Part shown: piece by piece, positions 1-11,067 of the stretch
Layout of the letters: every line of letters begins with the position of its first letter
How positions within the stretch are numbered: position 1 is the first letter of the stretch
NCBI GenBank assembly: GCA_018340805.1
Contig: JACMZG010001908.1
Span: forward strand, 13,840,687-13,904,686
Length of the DNA: 64,000 nucleotides
Direction of reading: 5' to 3'
Source of the DNA: Microvelia longipes
Taxonomy: Eukaryota > Arthropoda > Insecta > Hemiptera > Veliidae
Made by a program: the position numbers and the translations under genes
The notes under the pieces: model-generated
Seen by the model: the letters and a program-made list of their open reading frames with translations, nothing else
Database searches by the model: none
What the model was told of the DNA's origin: nothing

Positions 1-570
1 TCACCATGTAATTAGATTAATGTTGACGCAGCAATGGTTTTACCACCATCATACAGTATAATTACGTTACATTAGCCGGAGCTAATCAGTGTCTTAGTTC
101 CAGAGTGATTATTTACCGATACATTTATGTAGTACCCATCGTGTACTAGTTAACAAAATGATATTTACCACAATATTATACGTGTAAGCCGAGAGAATGG
201 TAGATAGTTACCATTGTTTATTATCCAATATTTAATAAGTTACCGGAATCGGGTGAAGAGTACCATGTTACCCAACTATTAATACTTATGTTACCCATGT
301 GTCCTAGTATACCATTTTCCATATTAAATAAGTTACATTGGGTAATCAGTACCATTGTTTACCATATAATACGTTATACCCATGGTAATGAGTTTTATCC
401 AGGTTTACCATGATTAATAGTTTACCATGGGTAATTGAGTTACCAATGATGTTTACCATCAAATTATAGTTATGTGGGTAATAGTTACATGTTTACCATT
501 TATAGTTACTATAAGGTAACTATAATATGGTAAACATGTAATATGGGTAATAGTTACCATAAGACCCTCG
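1..570. repeat. Degenerate GGTAA/TTACC-rich repeat tract
   Basis: The first ~570 bases are crowded with short variants of TTACCAT, GGGTAATAGTTACC and ATGGTAA in both orientations, spaced roughly 20-35 bases apart. No open frame is present. It looks like the edge of a diverged or badly assembled minisatellite. No clean unit length can be fixed by eye, and 600-820 holds nothing recognisable. Confidence 0.45.
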
Positions 571-822
571 TCCATACATGTACCATGTTTTCCCGTATTT
601 ATAAGGATTTAATGTTGGTGCATGTTAAACGTTTTACTTAATATGAATAAAAACGTTAAATTTCGCTATAAACCAATTGCAATGTTTAATTAATTAAACA
701 AAGAACGTCTTCTTGGCATATTTATAGTTATAAATGTTCTGAGAAATACTTGTATTGTGTTTATTAAAGAAAGGAAGGCATGCATTTTCCCGCTTTAGCC
801 AATCGATACGAATCAGGGATCT

Positions 823-899
823 TGTTGTGACAAGCTAGTTTTATTTTATTATTTTTGTCAAATTTGTAAAATATATTTTCAGTCTTTGTTCAAATTGAC
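823..899 (+). mobile_element. Short BEL/Pao LTR-like end, subfamily A, solo
   Basis: Starts TGTTGTGACAAGCTAG and ends GTTCAAATTGAC, closely matching the sequence that directly follows the BEL/Pao ORF and its GGCGGGGAG purine tract at 10005-10081. Its TG...CA-type ends and position after the polypurine tract identify it as an LTR or LTR remnant. At ~77 bp it is much shorter than usual BEL LTRs, so it may be an internally deleted form. No coding part is attached here; a 21-base A run at 931-951 follows, and 900-1130 holds nothing else I recognise. Confidence 0.55.
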
Positions 900-1134
900 T
901 CTGGCGACCATTGACAGATAGAAGAGTTTCAAAAAAAAAAAAAAAAAAAAATAGGAAATCGAATTTCAATAATTGTTTCAGTTTATCAAGCAATTTTGTA
1001 AGTTATTTTATTCTATGGAGGGAGTTAAAAAGATCTAGAAAAATTTTCAGAATTGGATTAGTAAGGTAGTCAATAAACTGGAGCAGTTAATGTCCAGTGA
1101 GCCTAAGGACATTACGGCGATAAGGACTATCCTT

Positions 1135-2075
1135 TTCATTGTAGTACTTGGTTCAACTAGCTATTCTGGTGGACAAACTGTCCAAGATATTGCTTCTGAA
1201 CCTTTTTCTTAGCTGGGCAATGACATTATTTCGTTGACACACTGCTGATTAAAACTAAATGGTTGTACTTCGTTGGCCGATCAGGAGAAACTATTTTGTG
1301 TACAACTATTTCAATCTCGCTTAGTACAGTCTTCATATCCTCCACTATTAATGAGGACCTTCCAAGTGTTCGCCGTAAAAGATTTTTCATTGGACCTATT
1401 AACCGTTCCCACCATCCACCCCACCACGATGCAGTGGGAGGATTAAATACCCATTGAATCCTCCTGTCTCCACTCTCTTTAGCTTAAATGCCTTATATAC
1501 CCCAGCAAATTTACATACATCACCTTTATAATTGTTCCAGAGTCTTTCTCGCCTAAACCATAAACCTACGTTAACCATAGTAAAAAACATTTCGATCAAA
1601 ATCCTAAAACTGATACTTTTCTACTTTAACAGTTGTACACAAAAATAGTTTCCTGATCGGTCCAACGGAAGTACACCATTTAGTTTTAATCAGCAGTTGT
1701 TGTCAACGAAATAATGTCATTGCCCAGCTAAGAAAAGGTTCAGAAGCAAATATCTTGGACAGTTTGTCCAACAGAATAGCTAGTGACCAAGTATACAATG
1801 AAAGAACAAGAACTGCATTTTTAGAACTGTTATTAGAGAAAAAACAGCCGCTCGGACATAGTCGTAAGGTGTTTCCTGACGTTAACGGAGAAGTCCGCGC
1901 GCGAGTCAAGATGAACACTGACAAAGGGAAATTCACTCCATTCAGCATTTTATATCCTTGGAGAAATCAAAGGAACGACACTTCTCGGGGCGGGGAGTTG
2001 TTGTGACAAGCTAGATATATTTTTATTTATTGTATTTTTTATAAAATATATTTTAGTCTTTGTTCACAATTGACA
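1135..2075. mobile_element. BEL/Pao 3'-end fragment pair in inverted orientation, subfamily B
   Basis: 1135-1620 reads on the minus strand as remnants of integrase (1399-1599, a frame with the RERL-WN equivalent of the RRG-RPRT region) and of the post-integrase domain. 1620-1997 reads on the plus strand as the same post-integrase region, ending in a purine tract and an LTR-like end (1998-2075, ending AATTGACA). The two halves are partial inverted copies of each other (for example AGCTGGGCAATGACATTA and its complement at ~1212 and ~1715). All frames are broken by indels. Not a functional element. Confidence 0.7.
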
Positions 2076-2080
2076 TAAAC

Positions 2081-2620
2081 ACTAAATATATTTTATAAAA
2101 ATGACAATAATAATAAAAAATATATCTAGCTTGTCACAACACTCCCCGCCCGAGAAGTGTCGTTCCTTGATTCTCCCAAAGGATATAAATGCTGAATGGA
2201 GTGATATTCCCTTGTTCAGTGTTCATCTTGACTACGCGGACTTCTCCGTTAACGTCAGGAACACCTCCACGACTAGTCCGAGCGGCTTGTTCTTTAAATA
2301 CAGTTCTCAAAAAATGCAGTTTCTTGTTCTTTCATGTAGTACTTGGTCACTAGCTATTCTGTGGAAACTGTCCAAGATATTTGCTTTCTGAACCTTTTTC
2401 TTAGCTGGGCAATGACATTATTTCGTTGACACAAACTGCTGATTAAAAACTAAAATGGTTGTACTGTCGTTGGCCGAATCAGGGACTAAATTTTGTGTAC
2501 AACTATTTCAATCTCGCTTAGTCAGTCTTCATATCCTCCACTATTAATGGGAGGACTTCCAAGTGTTCGCCGTAAAAGATTTTTCATTGGACCTATAAAC
2601 CGTTCCCACCCATCCACCGA
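2081..2620 (-). mobile_element. BEL/Pao 3'-end fragment, subfamily B
   Basis: A truncated LTR-like end (2081-2141, reverse complement of TGTTGTGACAAGCTAG at its inner edge) is followed on the minus strand by the purine tract and a broken post-integrase (DUF5641-like) region. It joins the preceding plus-strand copy tail to tail near 2076, so two LTR-like ends form a palindrome. It ends where the next TGTCAATTTGAAC terminus begins. Confidence 0.65.
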
Positions 2621-3162
2621 TGTCAATTTGAACAAAGACTAAAATATATTTTATAAAAATGACAATAATAATAAAAATATATCTAGCTTGTCACAACACC
2701 TCCCCGCCCGAGAAGTGTGTCGTTCCTTGATTCTCCACAAGGTATAAATGCTGAATGGAGTGATATTCCCTTGTTCAGTGTCATCTTGACTACGCGGACT
2801 TCTCCGTTAACGTCAGGAAACACCTCCACGACTAGTCCGAAGCGCTTGTTCTTTAAATACAGTTCTCAAAAATGCAGTTCTTGTTCTTTCATTGTAGTAC
2901 TTGGTCACTAGCTATTCTGGTGGACAAACTGTCCAAGATATTTGCTTCTGAACCTTTTTCTTAGCTGGGCAATGACATTATTTCGTTGACACAACTGCTG
3001 ATTAAAACTAAATGGTTGTACTTCGTTGGCCGATCAGGAAACTATTTTGTGTACAACTATTTCAATCTCGCTTAGTACAATTCATATCCTCCACTATTAA
3101 TGAGGACCTTCCCAAGTGTTCGCCGTAAAAGATTGTCATTGGACCTATTAACCGTTCCCAGA
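2621..3162 (-). mobile_element. BEL/Pao 3'-end fragment, subfamily B, second copy
   Basis: LTR-like end 2621-2698 (TGTCAATTTGAACAAAGACT at its outer edge), then the purine tract and broken post-integrase region on the minus strand. It is nearly the same segment as the preceding copy, in direct tandem with it, differing mostly by one-base insertions and deletions. It stops at the next TGTCAATTTG terminus at 3163. Confidence 0.65.
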
Positions 3163-3479
3163 TGTCAATTTGAAACAAAGACTGAAAATATATTTTCACA
3201 AATTTTTGACAAAAATAATAAAATAAAACTAAGCTTGTCACAACACTCCCCGCCCGAGGAGTGTCGTCCCTCGACCTTCCAAGGGATATAAACGCTGAAT
3301 TGGCCTTAGATCTCTCCTTTTGTCTTTAACTTGACTACGCGGACTTCACCATCAGCGCCAGGAAAACAACTCTATGACTCGTCCGAGGGGCCAGTCTACA
3401 CGTTTCTTATCTTCTGCACACAATAAAGTACAGTTCACCAACTTTCACTGTAGTACTTGTCCTTGTTTGTTATGGTGTA

Positions 3480-3722
3480 CTAACTGTCAAGATATTCATT
3501 TCTGAACCTTTTCTTCAGGTGGACTATGACGTTATTACGGTGACGTAACCTCCTATTCAAACTTACTGTTTTAATTTTATCGAATTCGACAGTCTGCGCA
3601 CTTCGTTGGCCGATCAGAAAACTATTTGGTGTTAGAGGTTCTAGGTCTGTGGGATTAGCAGAGATGAAAGTCAATGGTCTGGCGTTAATGACTGCTTCAC
3701 ACTCGCACAGTACAGTCGTCAT
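3480..3722 (-). pseudogene. BEL/Pao post-integrase domain (DUF5641-like) remnant
   Basis: A frame of 80 residues carries PLTFISANPTDLEPLTPN and FLIGQRSA, hallmarks of the C-terminal end of the BEL/Pao integrase region, followed by RLRHRNNVIVHLKKRF and a frameshift near 3480. The fuller version of this segment is at 9072-9623. It belongs to the copy at 3163-5932. Confidence 0.8.
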
Positions 3723-4422
3723 TTCTCCGCTATTAATGAGGACCTTCCGAGGTTCGCCGTAAAAGATTTTTCATTAGACCTATTAACCGTTCCCACCATC
3801 CACCCCACCACGATGCAGTGGGAGGATTAAATACCCATTGAATCCTCCTGTCTCCACTCTCTTTAGCTACTGACACCCAATCTATTGCTTTAAAAGGCAT
3901 TGTTTGCCCCTACGAAATTTTTTCCTTATCGCTATACATAGTTTCTTGGCCTCCCTCGTCTAGCTATAACCTACGCAACGCTAATAAAAAAACTTCAGTC
4001 GACAATCCCAGAACTAATTCTAAAGTGCACTGCTCTAAACAGCAACAGGTAAACAGTGCTATCCATGCCTTTTGCCACCTTAAGATATAACAGGTCCTGC
4101 AAAATCTACCCAGTAAACTCAAAAACTAAGCTATCTTGTACCCTACAAGGAGGCAAAACAGCCGGGACGGTGTTAATGGTTTAGCACTATATCTTTGGCA
4201 AGAAGTACATTTCTTTATAGCTTTCTTTTGGTTTTCTCTCTCCTAAAATCCAATATTTTTTCCCGTAACACACTGAGTAACATTTGTACCCCTCGATGAA
4301 ACCTGTGTTATGAGCATGTTTATTTTGAAATTATACTTCGTGATTTTTGGGAGCAAAATGGGACAGCAAAAATCATATTGATCATCTCTGAACGCAACTT
4401 TAGATTTTAATTAATAATACCT

Positions 4423-4959
4423 TTACAATTCAAAAAATGGATTTAACTCTTGAATATTTTTATCTTTTATTCCCTTAAAACTTTCTTTTTGAATTAATTT
4501 AATTATGAATTTTTCTGCGTCATCTAGTTCAATAACTAGTAATAACCTTCCCAAATATCGTTTATTTTTTCCTTTTTTACAATTATTTATAAACCTATTT
4601 ATCCACGCCATTACTACAACTATCTTGTTGAAATCTAACGAATGCTTATAATACCAGTTCCTATCAAATTTAGTCACCACTAAACTTACGCTCTCTTCTA
4701 CGATAATCTCACTATTATCGCATACATTCACACTCTCATCATTCAAATCTACACTATCCTGGTTTGGCCAAGTGTTCGGTGGCCCTTTTAGCCAATTTGG
4801 CCCTTCCCAGCCAGATGTCAATTCTTTCTCTGATTCTACACTCGTAACTGTATTGTCAACGTAAAAACAATCTAGAAGTTTCTTAACAACCCAATTAAAA
4901 TATTCTGAATGGTCACTTAAATACTTTTTTACATGAAACTCGATGGTTGCTCCTAACAA
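4423..4959 (-). pseudogene. BEL/Pao reverse transcriptase end and RNase H/integrase linker remnant
   Basis: The 178-residue frame contains CFYVDNTVTSVESEKE, the counterpart of the reverse-transcriptase YVDD box with its last D replaced by N, then GPNWLKGPPNTWPNQ and FNKIVVVMAWINRFINN, typical of the linker before BEL/Pao integrase. The spacing between the YVDN box and GPNWL is far too short for an intact polyprotein, so most of the RNase H region has been deleted. It ends with a stop at ~4423, followed by an out-of-frame integrase remnant. Confidence 0.8.
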
Positions 4960-5072
4960 GAATGGACTACATTTAACCCCAATACCACTCTACAGTGTCT
5001 ATAAATTTTCAAAATACCATTTTTTGTAGTCTTTCCCACCAAAGAAAACGTACTACATCTCTATCTTCTGGT

Positions 5073-5306
5073 CTAATACTTATCATAGAGAAATGCTTTT
5101 TTGATATCTGCTACAACCCCTATTTTATATTGCCTAAATCTTATTAAAACTTCTGGTATCAATTCAATTAAATTTGGACCGTTATCTAAACATTGGTTTA
5201 ATGATGGTTGGTTTCTTTCTTTAGCTGAAGCATCAAACACTGGCCTTATTGGCGTTGAACTACCTACTTTAATTACTGCTCTATGTGGAAGATAGTGTTC
5301 TCCCAT
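5073..5306 (-). pseudogene. BEL/Pao reverse transcriptase N-terminal remnant
   Basis: The 77-residue frame contains HYLPHRAVIK, IRPVFDASAK, PSLNQCLDNGPNLIELIPE and IGVVADIKKAFL, the first conserved blocks of BEL/Pao reverse transcriptase (the A block has ADI-KAF). A frameshift ends the frame just after this block at ~5085. Confidence 0.88.
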
Positions 5307-5947
5307 TTAGAGCCTACCTCGGGTGCTTCTTCTATAATACCCATACCTAACCATTTCATTAAACACATTTTCGTACGCTTCAAACATATTATCTTTAATT
5401 AATTTAAGAGTAGTAACTTTTAAACGTTTTTCTGCCAAATTTCTATTAGTTGGTAAAGGGGGGCTGTCATAATTCCAAGGGAAACGTATTTCATATCGCC
5501 CGTCCTCTTTTTGTATTACAGTTTTTAGAAAATGTTCTTTCGTAGCTATTTCCATTTCCTCTTTAGATTTTTTCTCCCCTGGATCTTTAATTCCTATTAA
5601 ATCTAAATCCCACAACTTAGTTAAATTTAGACTCTTCATTGACTGGCTCAAAACAGCACTTATTCCACTAAAACTAGCATTATTGTTTTTCCCATTAGAG
5701 TCCATCCTAAACATGTTTCTACCGCAACCAGCCCACAATCAAGTATTTTCCTATTTCCAGTCAACAAAATACCAGCTATATCAGCACCTATTAACAAACC
5801 TATCGGTGCAGGCTTTTTCCCTAAATCAGAGAGCTTTATCTTACTTTTCGCAAGCTCTTTATCCCATGGCCCATGCACTATTGGTGTTATACTCTGACAT
5901 ATTACTGATTGCTCTAACACCTCCATGTCAGATGTCAATTTGAACAA
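5307..5947 (-). pseudogene. BEL/Pao protease and protease-RT spacer remnant
   Basis: Two overlapping minus frames (5660-5947 and 5307-5738) together carry GLLIGADIAGILLTG and GLVAVETCLGWTLMGK, the flap and core of the BEL/Pao aspartic protease (peptidase A17). They are followed by LWDLDLIGIKDPGE and the spacer to the reverse transcriptase. The expected catalytic D-S/T-G box lies upstream and is missing, cut off by the neighbouring LTR-like end at 5933. One frameshift separates the two frames. Confidence 0.85.
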
Positions 5948-7195
5948 GACTAAAATATATTTTATAAAAATGACATAATAATAAAAATATATTCTAGCTT
6001 GTCACAACACTCCCCGCCCGAGGAGTGTCGTCCTCGATCCTTCCAAGGGATATAACGCTGAATTGGCCTTAGAATCTCTCCTTGTTGAGTCTTTAACTTG
6101 ACTACGCGGACTTCACCATCAGCGCCAGGAAACACCTCTATGACTCGTCCGAGGGGCCAGTCTACACGTTTCTTATCTTCTGCACCAATAAAGTACAGTT
6201 CACCAACTTTCACTGTAGTACTTGGTCCTTGTTTGTTATGGTGTACTAACTGTCCAAGATATTCATTTCTGAACCTTTTCTTCAGGTGGACTATGACGTT
6301 ATTACGGTGACGTAACCTCCTATTCAAACTTACTGTTTTAATTTTATCGAATTCGACAGTCTGCGCACTTCGTTGGCCGATCAGAAAACTATTTGGTGTT
6401 AGAGGTTCTAGGTCTGTGGATTAGCAGAGATGAAAGTCAATGGTCTGGCGTTAATGACTGCTTCACACTCGCACAGTACAGTCGTCATTTCCTCCGCTAT
6501 TAATGAGGACCTTCCGAGGGTCGCCGTAAAAGATTTTCATTAGACCTATTAACCGTTCCCACCATCCACCCACCACGATGCAGTGGGAGGATTAAATACC
6601 CATTGAATCCTCCTTTCCACTCTCTTTAGCTACTGACACCCAATCTATTGCTTTAAAGGCATTGTTTGCCCCTACGAAATTTTTTCCATTATCGCTATAC
6701 ATAGTTCTTGGCCTCCCTCGTCTAGCTATAAACCTACGCAACGCTAATAAAAAAACTTCAGTCGACAATCCCAGAACTAATTCTAAGTGCACTGCTCTAA
6801 ACACAGCACAGGTAAACAGTGCTATCCATGCCTTTTGCCCACCTTTAAGATATACAGGTCCTGCAAAATCTACCCCAGTAAACTCAAAAACTAAGCTATC
6901 TTGTACCCTACAAGGAGGCAAAACAGCCGGGACCGGTGTTAATGGTTTAGCACTATATCTTTGACAAGAAGTACATTCTTTAATAGCTTTCTTAATGGTT
7001 TTTCTCCCTCCTAAAATCCAATATTTTTCCCGTAACACACTGAGTAACATTTGTACCCCTCGATGACAACCTGTGTTATGAGCATGTTTTATTATTGAAA
7101 TTACTACTTCGTGATTTTTTGGAAGCAAAATGGGACAGCAAAAATCATATTGATCATCTCTGAACGCAACTTTAGATTTTAATCTAACGCTCGGA
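5933..7195 (-). mobile_element. BEL/Pao integrase-to-LTR fragment, subfamily A
   Basis: LTR-like end 5933-6009, purine tract, post-integrase region (frame 5962-6327) and integrase (frame 6592-7257) on the minus strand. It stops near 7190, where it is fused to a plus-strand fragment of another subfamily. The region between the two frames (6327-6592) still reads as BEL but with indels. Everything upstream of the integrase zinc finger is missing. Confidence 0.82.
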
Positions 7196-7257
7196 CCAGT
7201 CCTGGAGGTGTAGTCAAGATGAAGACTCAAGGAAAGATTCAAGGGAAGATTCCTCAT
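6592..7257 (-). pseudogene. BEL/Pao integrase remnant
   Basis: The 221-residue frame holds an HHCC zinc finger (H-x3-H in HAHNTGCHRG, C-x2-C in CTSCQRY) and a DDE-type core: FTGVDFAGP supplies the first D, and MYSDNGKNF the second D. The expected third acidic residue is lost after the frame shifts near 6600. The first ~20 residues are a chimeric read-through from the adjoining plus-strand fragment. This is the best-preserved integrase in the window. Confidence 0.88.
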
Positions 7258-7383
7258 TCAGTATTTATATCCTTTGGAAGGATCAAAGGACGACACTTCT
7301 CAGGCGGGGAGTGTTGTGACAAGCTATGTTATATTTTATTATTTTTGTAATTTTCATAAAATAAAATTTAGTCTTTGTTCAAG
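7190..7383 (+). mobile_element. BEL/Pao 3' tip with LTR-like end, subfamily C
   Basis: A plus-strand piece matching the 3' tip of the inverted element next to it (CGGACCAGTCCTGGAGG, then purine tract CAGGCGGGGAG and LTR-like end from 7312). It is abruptly joined to minus-strand BEL at ~7190. Its LTR-like end is followed at 7385 by the same end in reverse, so 7312-7461 is a palindrome of two LTR-like ends. Confidence 0.65.
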
Positions 7384-7384
7384 A

Positions 7385-9033
7385 TGTCAATTTGAACAAA
7401 GACTAAATTTTATTTTATGAAAATTACAAAAATAATAAAATATAACTAGCTTGTCACAACACTCCCCGCCTGAGAAGTGTCGTCCCTTGATCCTTCCAAA
7501 GGATATAAATACTGAATGGAGGATCTTCCCTTGAATCTTTCCTTGAGTCTTCATCTTGACTACACCTCCAGGACTGGTCCGAGCGGCCAGTATATACGTT
7601 TTTCAAATACAGTTCTCGAACTTTAACTGTAGTACTTAGTCCACTGTCTATTTGGTCAACTGTTCAAGATATTCGGTTCTGAACCTTTTTCAAGTTGGAC
7701 AATCACGTTATTTCGTTGACGAACCCTCCGATTTAAACTGAATGGTCGTACTTCGTTGGCCGATCAGGAAACTATTTAGTGTTTGTCATATGAAAGTCAA
7801 AGGTCTCGCTTAGTACAGTCTTTCATGTCCTCCACTATTAATAAGGACCTTCCAAGTGTATGCCGTAAAAGAATTTTCAGTATGCCTAGTAAACGTTTCC
7901 ACCATCCACCCCACCACGATGCGGTGGGAGGATTAAAACCCAATTTGATCCTCCTGTCTCCACTCTTTTTAGCTTTAAATGCTTTATTTACCCCTGAAAA
8001 ATTTGTCACATCACCTTTAAAAATATTTCCTAGTCTTTCTCGTCTAACCATAATCCTACGTAACCATAGTAAAAACATTTCAATCAAAAATCCTAGAACT
8101 GATTCTAAATAAACTATTTTAAAAACTCCACATATAATAAACGTAAACCATGTCATCGCTATTATTATTATGTTAAAATATAAAGATTCATAAAACCCGT
8201 TACTATTAAATTTAGTTACCCCTAAGTCCCCCCTCTCTTTTCTAATCTCACTATCCATTGAACTCTCACATTCATCATTCATTTCCACACTATCAATTTT
8301 ACTGGCTATATGTTTATCAACTACTATTCTTTTAAACTGTTCTTCCGTGACAATGTCTGTTTTCTTTTGAATTTTTTCTCCCTTTGATCTAATTTAAATT
8401 TTGTAACTTAGTTAATTTTGACTCTTCATTTAATGAACTCATAACAGCACTAATTCCACTAAAAGAAAATTTATCCGGTTTTCTCGGAGAACTCTCATTC
8501 ACACTCTCATTTTTTCTCTTGGAAACGTTTACTAGGCATACTGAAAATTCTTTTACGGCATACACTTGGAAGGTCCTTATTAATAGTGGAGGACATGAAG
8601 ACTGTACTAAGCGAGACCTTTGACTTTCATATGACAAACACTAAATAGTTCCTGATCGGCCAACGAAGTACGACCATTCAGTTTAAATCGGAGGGTTCGT
8701 CAACGAAATAACGTGATTGTCCAACTTGAAAAAGTTCAGAACCGAATATCTTGAACAGTTGACCAAATAGACAGTGGACTAAGTACTACAGTTAAAGTTC
8801 GAGAACTGTATTTGAAAAACGTATATACTGGCCGCTCGGACCAGTCCTGGAGGTGTAGTCAAGATGAAGACTCAAGGAAAGATTCAAGGGAAGATTCCTC
8901 CATTCAGTATTTATATCCTTTGGAGGATCAAGGGACGACACTTCTCAGGCGGGGAGTGTTGTGACAAGCTAGTTATATTTTTATTATTTTTGTAATTTTC
9001 ATAAAATAAATTTAGTCTTTGTTCAAATTGACA
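7385..9033. mobile_element. Foldback-like unit built from BEL/Pao 3' ends, subfamily C
   Basis: Bounded by TGTCAATTTGAACAAAG (7385) and CTTTGTTCAAATTGACA (to 9033). The outer ~490 bases on each side (about 7385-7880 and 8555-9033) are reverse complements, each containing an LTR-like end, a purine tract and the post-integrase region. The ~670-base centre holds integrase remnants on the minus strand (7797-8288, with FNPPTASWWGGWWKRL) and unplaced sequence. No intact frame. The long terminal inverted repeats make it look like a foldback element even though its parts are retrotransposon-derived. Confidence 0.65.
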
Positions 9034-9045
9034 TCAACCGTTCCC

Positions 9046-10081
9046 AATTTGACAAAAATAATAAAATAAAACTAGCTTGTCACAACACTCCCCGCCCGAG
9101 GAGTGTCGTCCCTCGATCCTTCCAAGGGATATAAACGCTGAATTGGCCTTAGAATCTCTCCTTGTTGAGTCTTTAACTTGACTACGCGGACTTCACCATC
9201 AGCGCCAGGAAACACCTCTATGACTCGTCCGAGGGGCCAGTCTACACGTTTCTTATCTTCTGCACCAATAAAGTACAGTTCACCAACTTTCACTGTAGTA
9301 CTTGGTCCTTGTTTGTTATGGTGTACTAACTGTCCAAGATATTCATTTCTGAACCTTTTCTTCAGGTGGACTATGACGTTATTACGGTGACGTAACCTCC
9401 TATTCAAACTTACTGTTTTAATTTTATCGAATTCGACAGTCTGCGCACTTCGTTGGCCGATCAGAAAACTATTTGGTGTTAGAGGTTCTAGGTCTGTGGG
9501 ATTAGCAGAGATGAAAGTCAATGGTCTGGCGTTAATGACTGCTTCACACTCGCACAGTACAGTCGTCATTTCCTCCGCTATTAATGAGGACCTTCCGAGG
9601 GTTCGCCGTAAAAGATTTTTCATTAGACCTATTAACCGTTCCCACCTGGATGGTGTCGAATTCGATAAAATTAAAACAGTAAGTTTGAATAGGAGGTTAC
9701 GTCACCGTAATAACGTCATAGTCCACCTGAAGAAAAGGTTCAGAAATGAATATCTTGGACAGTTAGTACACCATAACAAACAAGGACCAAGTACTACAGT
9801 GAAAGTTGGTGAACTGTACTTTATTGGTGCAGAAGATAAGAAACGTGTAGACTGGCCCCTCGGACGAGTCATAGAGGTGTTTCCTGGCGCTGATGGTGAA
9901 GTCCGCGTAGTCAAGTTAAAGACTCAACAAGGAGAGATTCTAAGGCCAATTCAGCGTTTATATCCCTTGGAAGGATCGAGGGACGACACTCCTCGGGCGG
10001 GGAGTGTTGTGACAAGCTAGTTTTATTTTATTTTTTTGTCAAATTTGTAAAATATATTTTCAGTCTTTGTTCAAATTGACA
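9046..10081. mobile_element. Foldback-like unit built from BEL/Pao 3' ends, subfamily A
   Basis: Left arm 9046-9434 (minus) and right arm 9652-10081 (plus) are reverse complements so similar that the same 70-residue antisense frame occurs in both (9178-9390 and 9702-9914). The left frame 9072-9623 covers the end of integrase and the whole post-integrase domain (LLRRTLGRSSL, PLTFISANPTDLEPLTPN, WPLGRVIEVFPGADG) up to the LTR. The right copy repeats it from VEFDKIKTV onward. LTR-like end 10005-10081; the left one is truncated to 9046-9087. The spacer (9435-9651) is unique to the left copy. Confidence 0.75.
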
Positions 10082-10515
10082 GATCTTTTAGATACTCGAT
10101 AACAGAATGATAAGAGCAAAGAAGTTGAAATTTTAAAATAATTCTCATCCTTTAGAGGTGCAAGGGAAGTAAAATCCTCAAAGACGTGCGATGGAATGGA
10201 AAATGTTTATTATTACTACATTGTCGTTCTGGTCCATTATTCACGGAAATCCTAAACAGAAGGTCTATTGCCACCAACATAATAGAAGTCATATAAGCAG
10301 CTAATAATAGGTTTAAGAGATACAAAACTAGCTGACTTTCTAATTCATTAGCCATTCATAATTAGATTGATGGAGCAACACTTCTCGACTTGTGTTCTAT
10401 TGTTGAGGAAAGTAGATTTAGCTCTTTATATTCTTGATTGCCTCCGAGGCGGTGATCGTGTCATTGCTTGATTTCGGCACCACTCAAAGTGCTGTTTAAT
10501 TGTCATTAACTATGT
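10082..10515. other. Unassigned intergenic sequence
   Basis: No recognisable gene, RNA or repeat; only short chance frames. It begins directly at the LTR-like end of the BEL cluster. Confidence 0.4.
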
Positions 10516-10995
10516 ATTTAATTTCGCAAAAAATCGGATACGGAGTACCTACTTTTCCTTATCACATCGGGTTCGCTACGCTTCGTATTTTCTTAATACA
10601 CTCGGATCCGCTATATCCTCCACACTTGTACCGAATTTAAACTAAATCGGTTTATTTTCCGGTTTTGTAATTTTTTTTTTTTTAAAAACGAACACAAATC
10701 ATGTGATAAAAATTAAAATAATGCTGATAATGAGATGAAACTTTGCACGTATATTAGTCTCATACATGCCTACATGCGTACCAAATCTTATATTTCATAC
10801 TGTTTAAGAAATTCCCACAAACATTTCAAAAAATTACAAATTTCCAAAAGGGTTTAGATCGAGCTGGAATTATTTTGCCCATACCGTGTATGGTTAACAA
10901 AAATACGAAGTTACTTTTTATTATCAGTATTATTTCCGGTGTTATTACATTACATATATGACATAATGTAAACACGTTTTTTGATAAATACGTTT
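10516..10995 (-). repeat. Diverged copy of the 5S-associated dispersed repeat, 5S part deleted
   Basis: Contains CACATCGGGTTCGCTACGCT and the AATGCTGATAATGAGATGAAACTT block found in the copies at 21846-22425, 23846-24672 and 30745-31465, all in the same relative order. The central 5S-like block and its GCTTCGCTCGTC neighbour are missing, lost between ~10600 and 10640. Confidence 0.55.
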
Positions 10996-11030
10996 GAAAT
11001 TTCGCTTATATCATTGCAGTATGTCATTTA

Positions 11031-11034
<4 letters not shown>

Positions 11035-11067
<33 letters not shown>

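Larger units (their letters stand above)
3163..5932 (-). mobile_element. BEL/Pao retrotransposon, longest copy here, 5'-truncated and degenerate
   Basis: Read on the minus strand from 5932 to 3163 this is, in order, retropepsin (peptidase A17 type), reverse transcriptase, RNase H-integrase linker, integrase, post-integrase domain, purine tract and LTR-like end (3163-3245). The gag region and 5' LTR are absent. Frameshifts and stops break the polyprotein into at least six frames, so it cannot be active. The domain order is that of BEL/Pao, not Gypsy or Copia. Coordinates of the individual domains are listed separately. Confidence 0.85.

Noticed and set aside
9496..10020. 174-residue plus-strand frame as a possible new protein
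   Set aside because: It is read-through across the centre of an inverted repeat: antisense BEL at the start, sense BEL post-integrase domain after ~9651.
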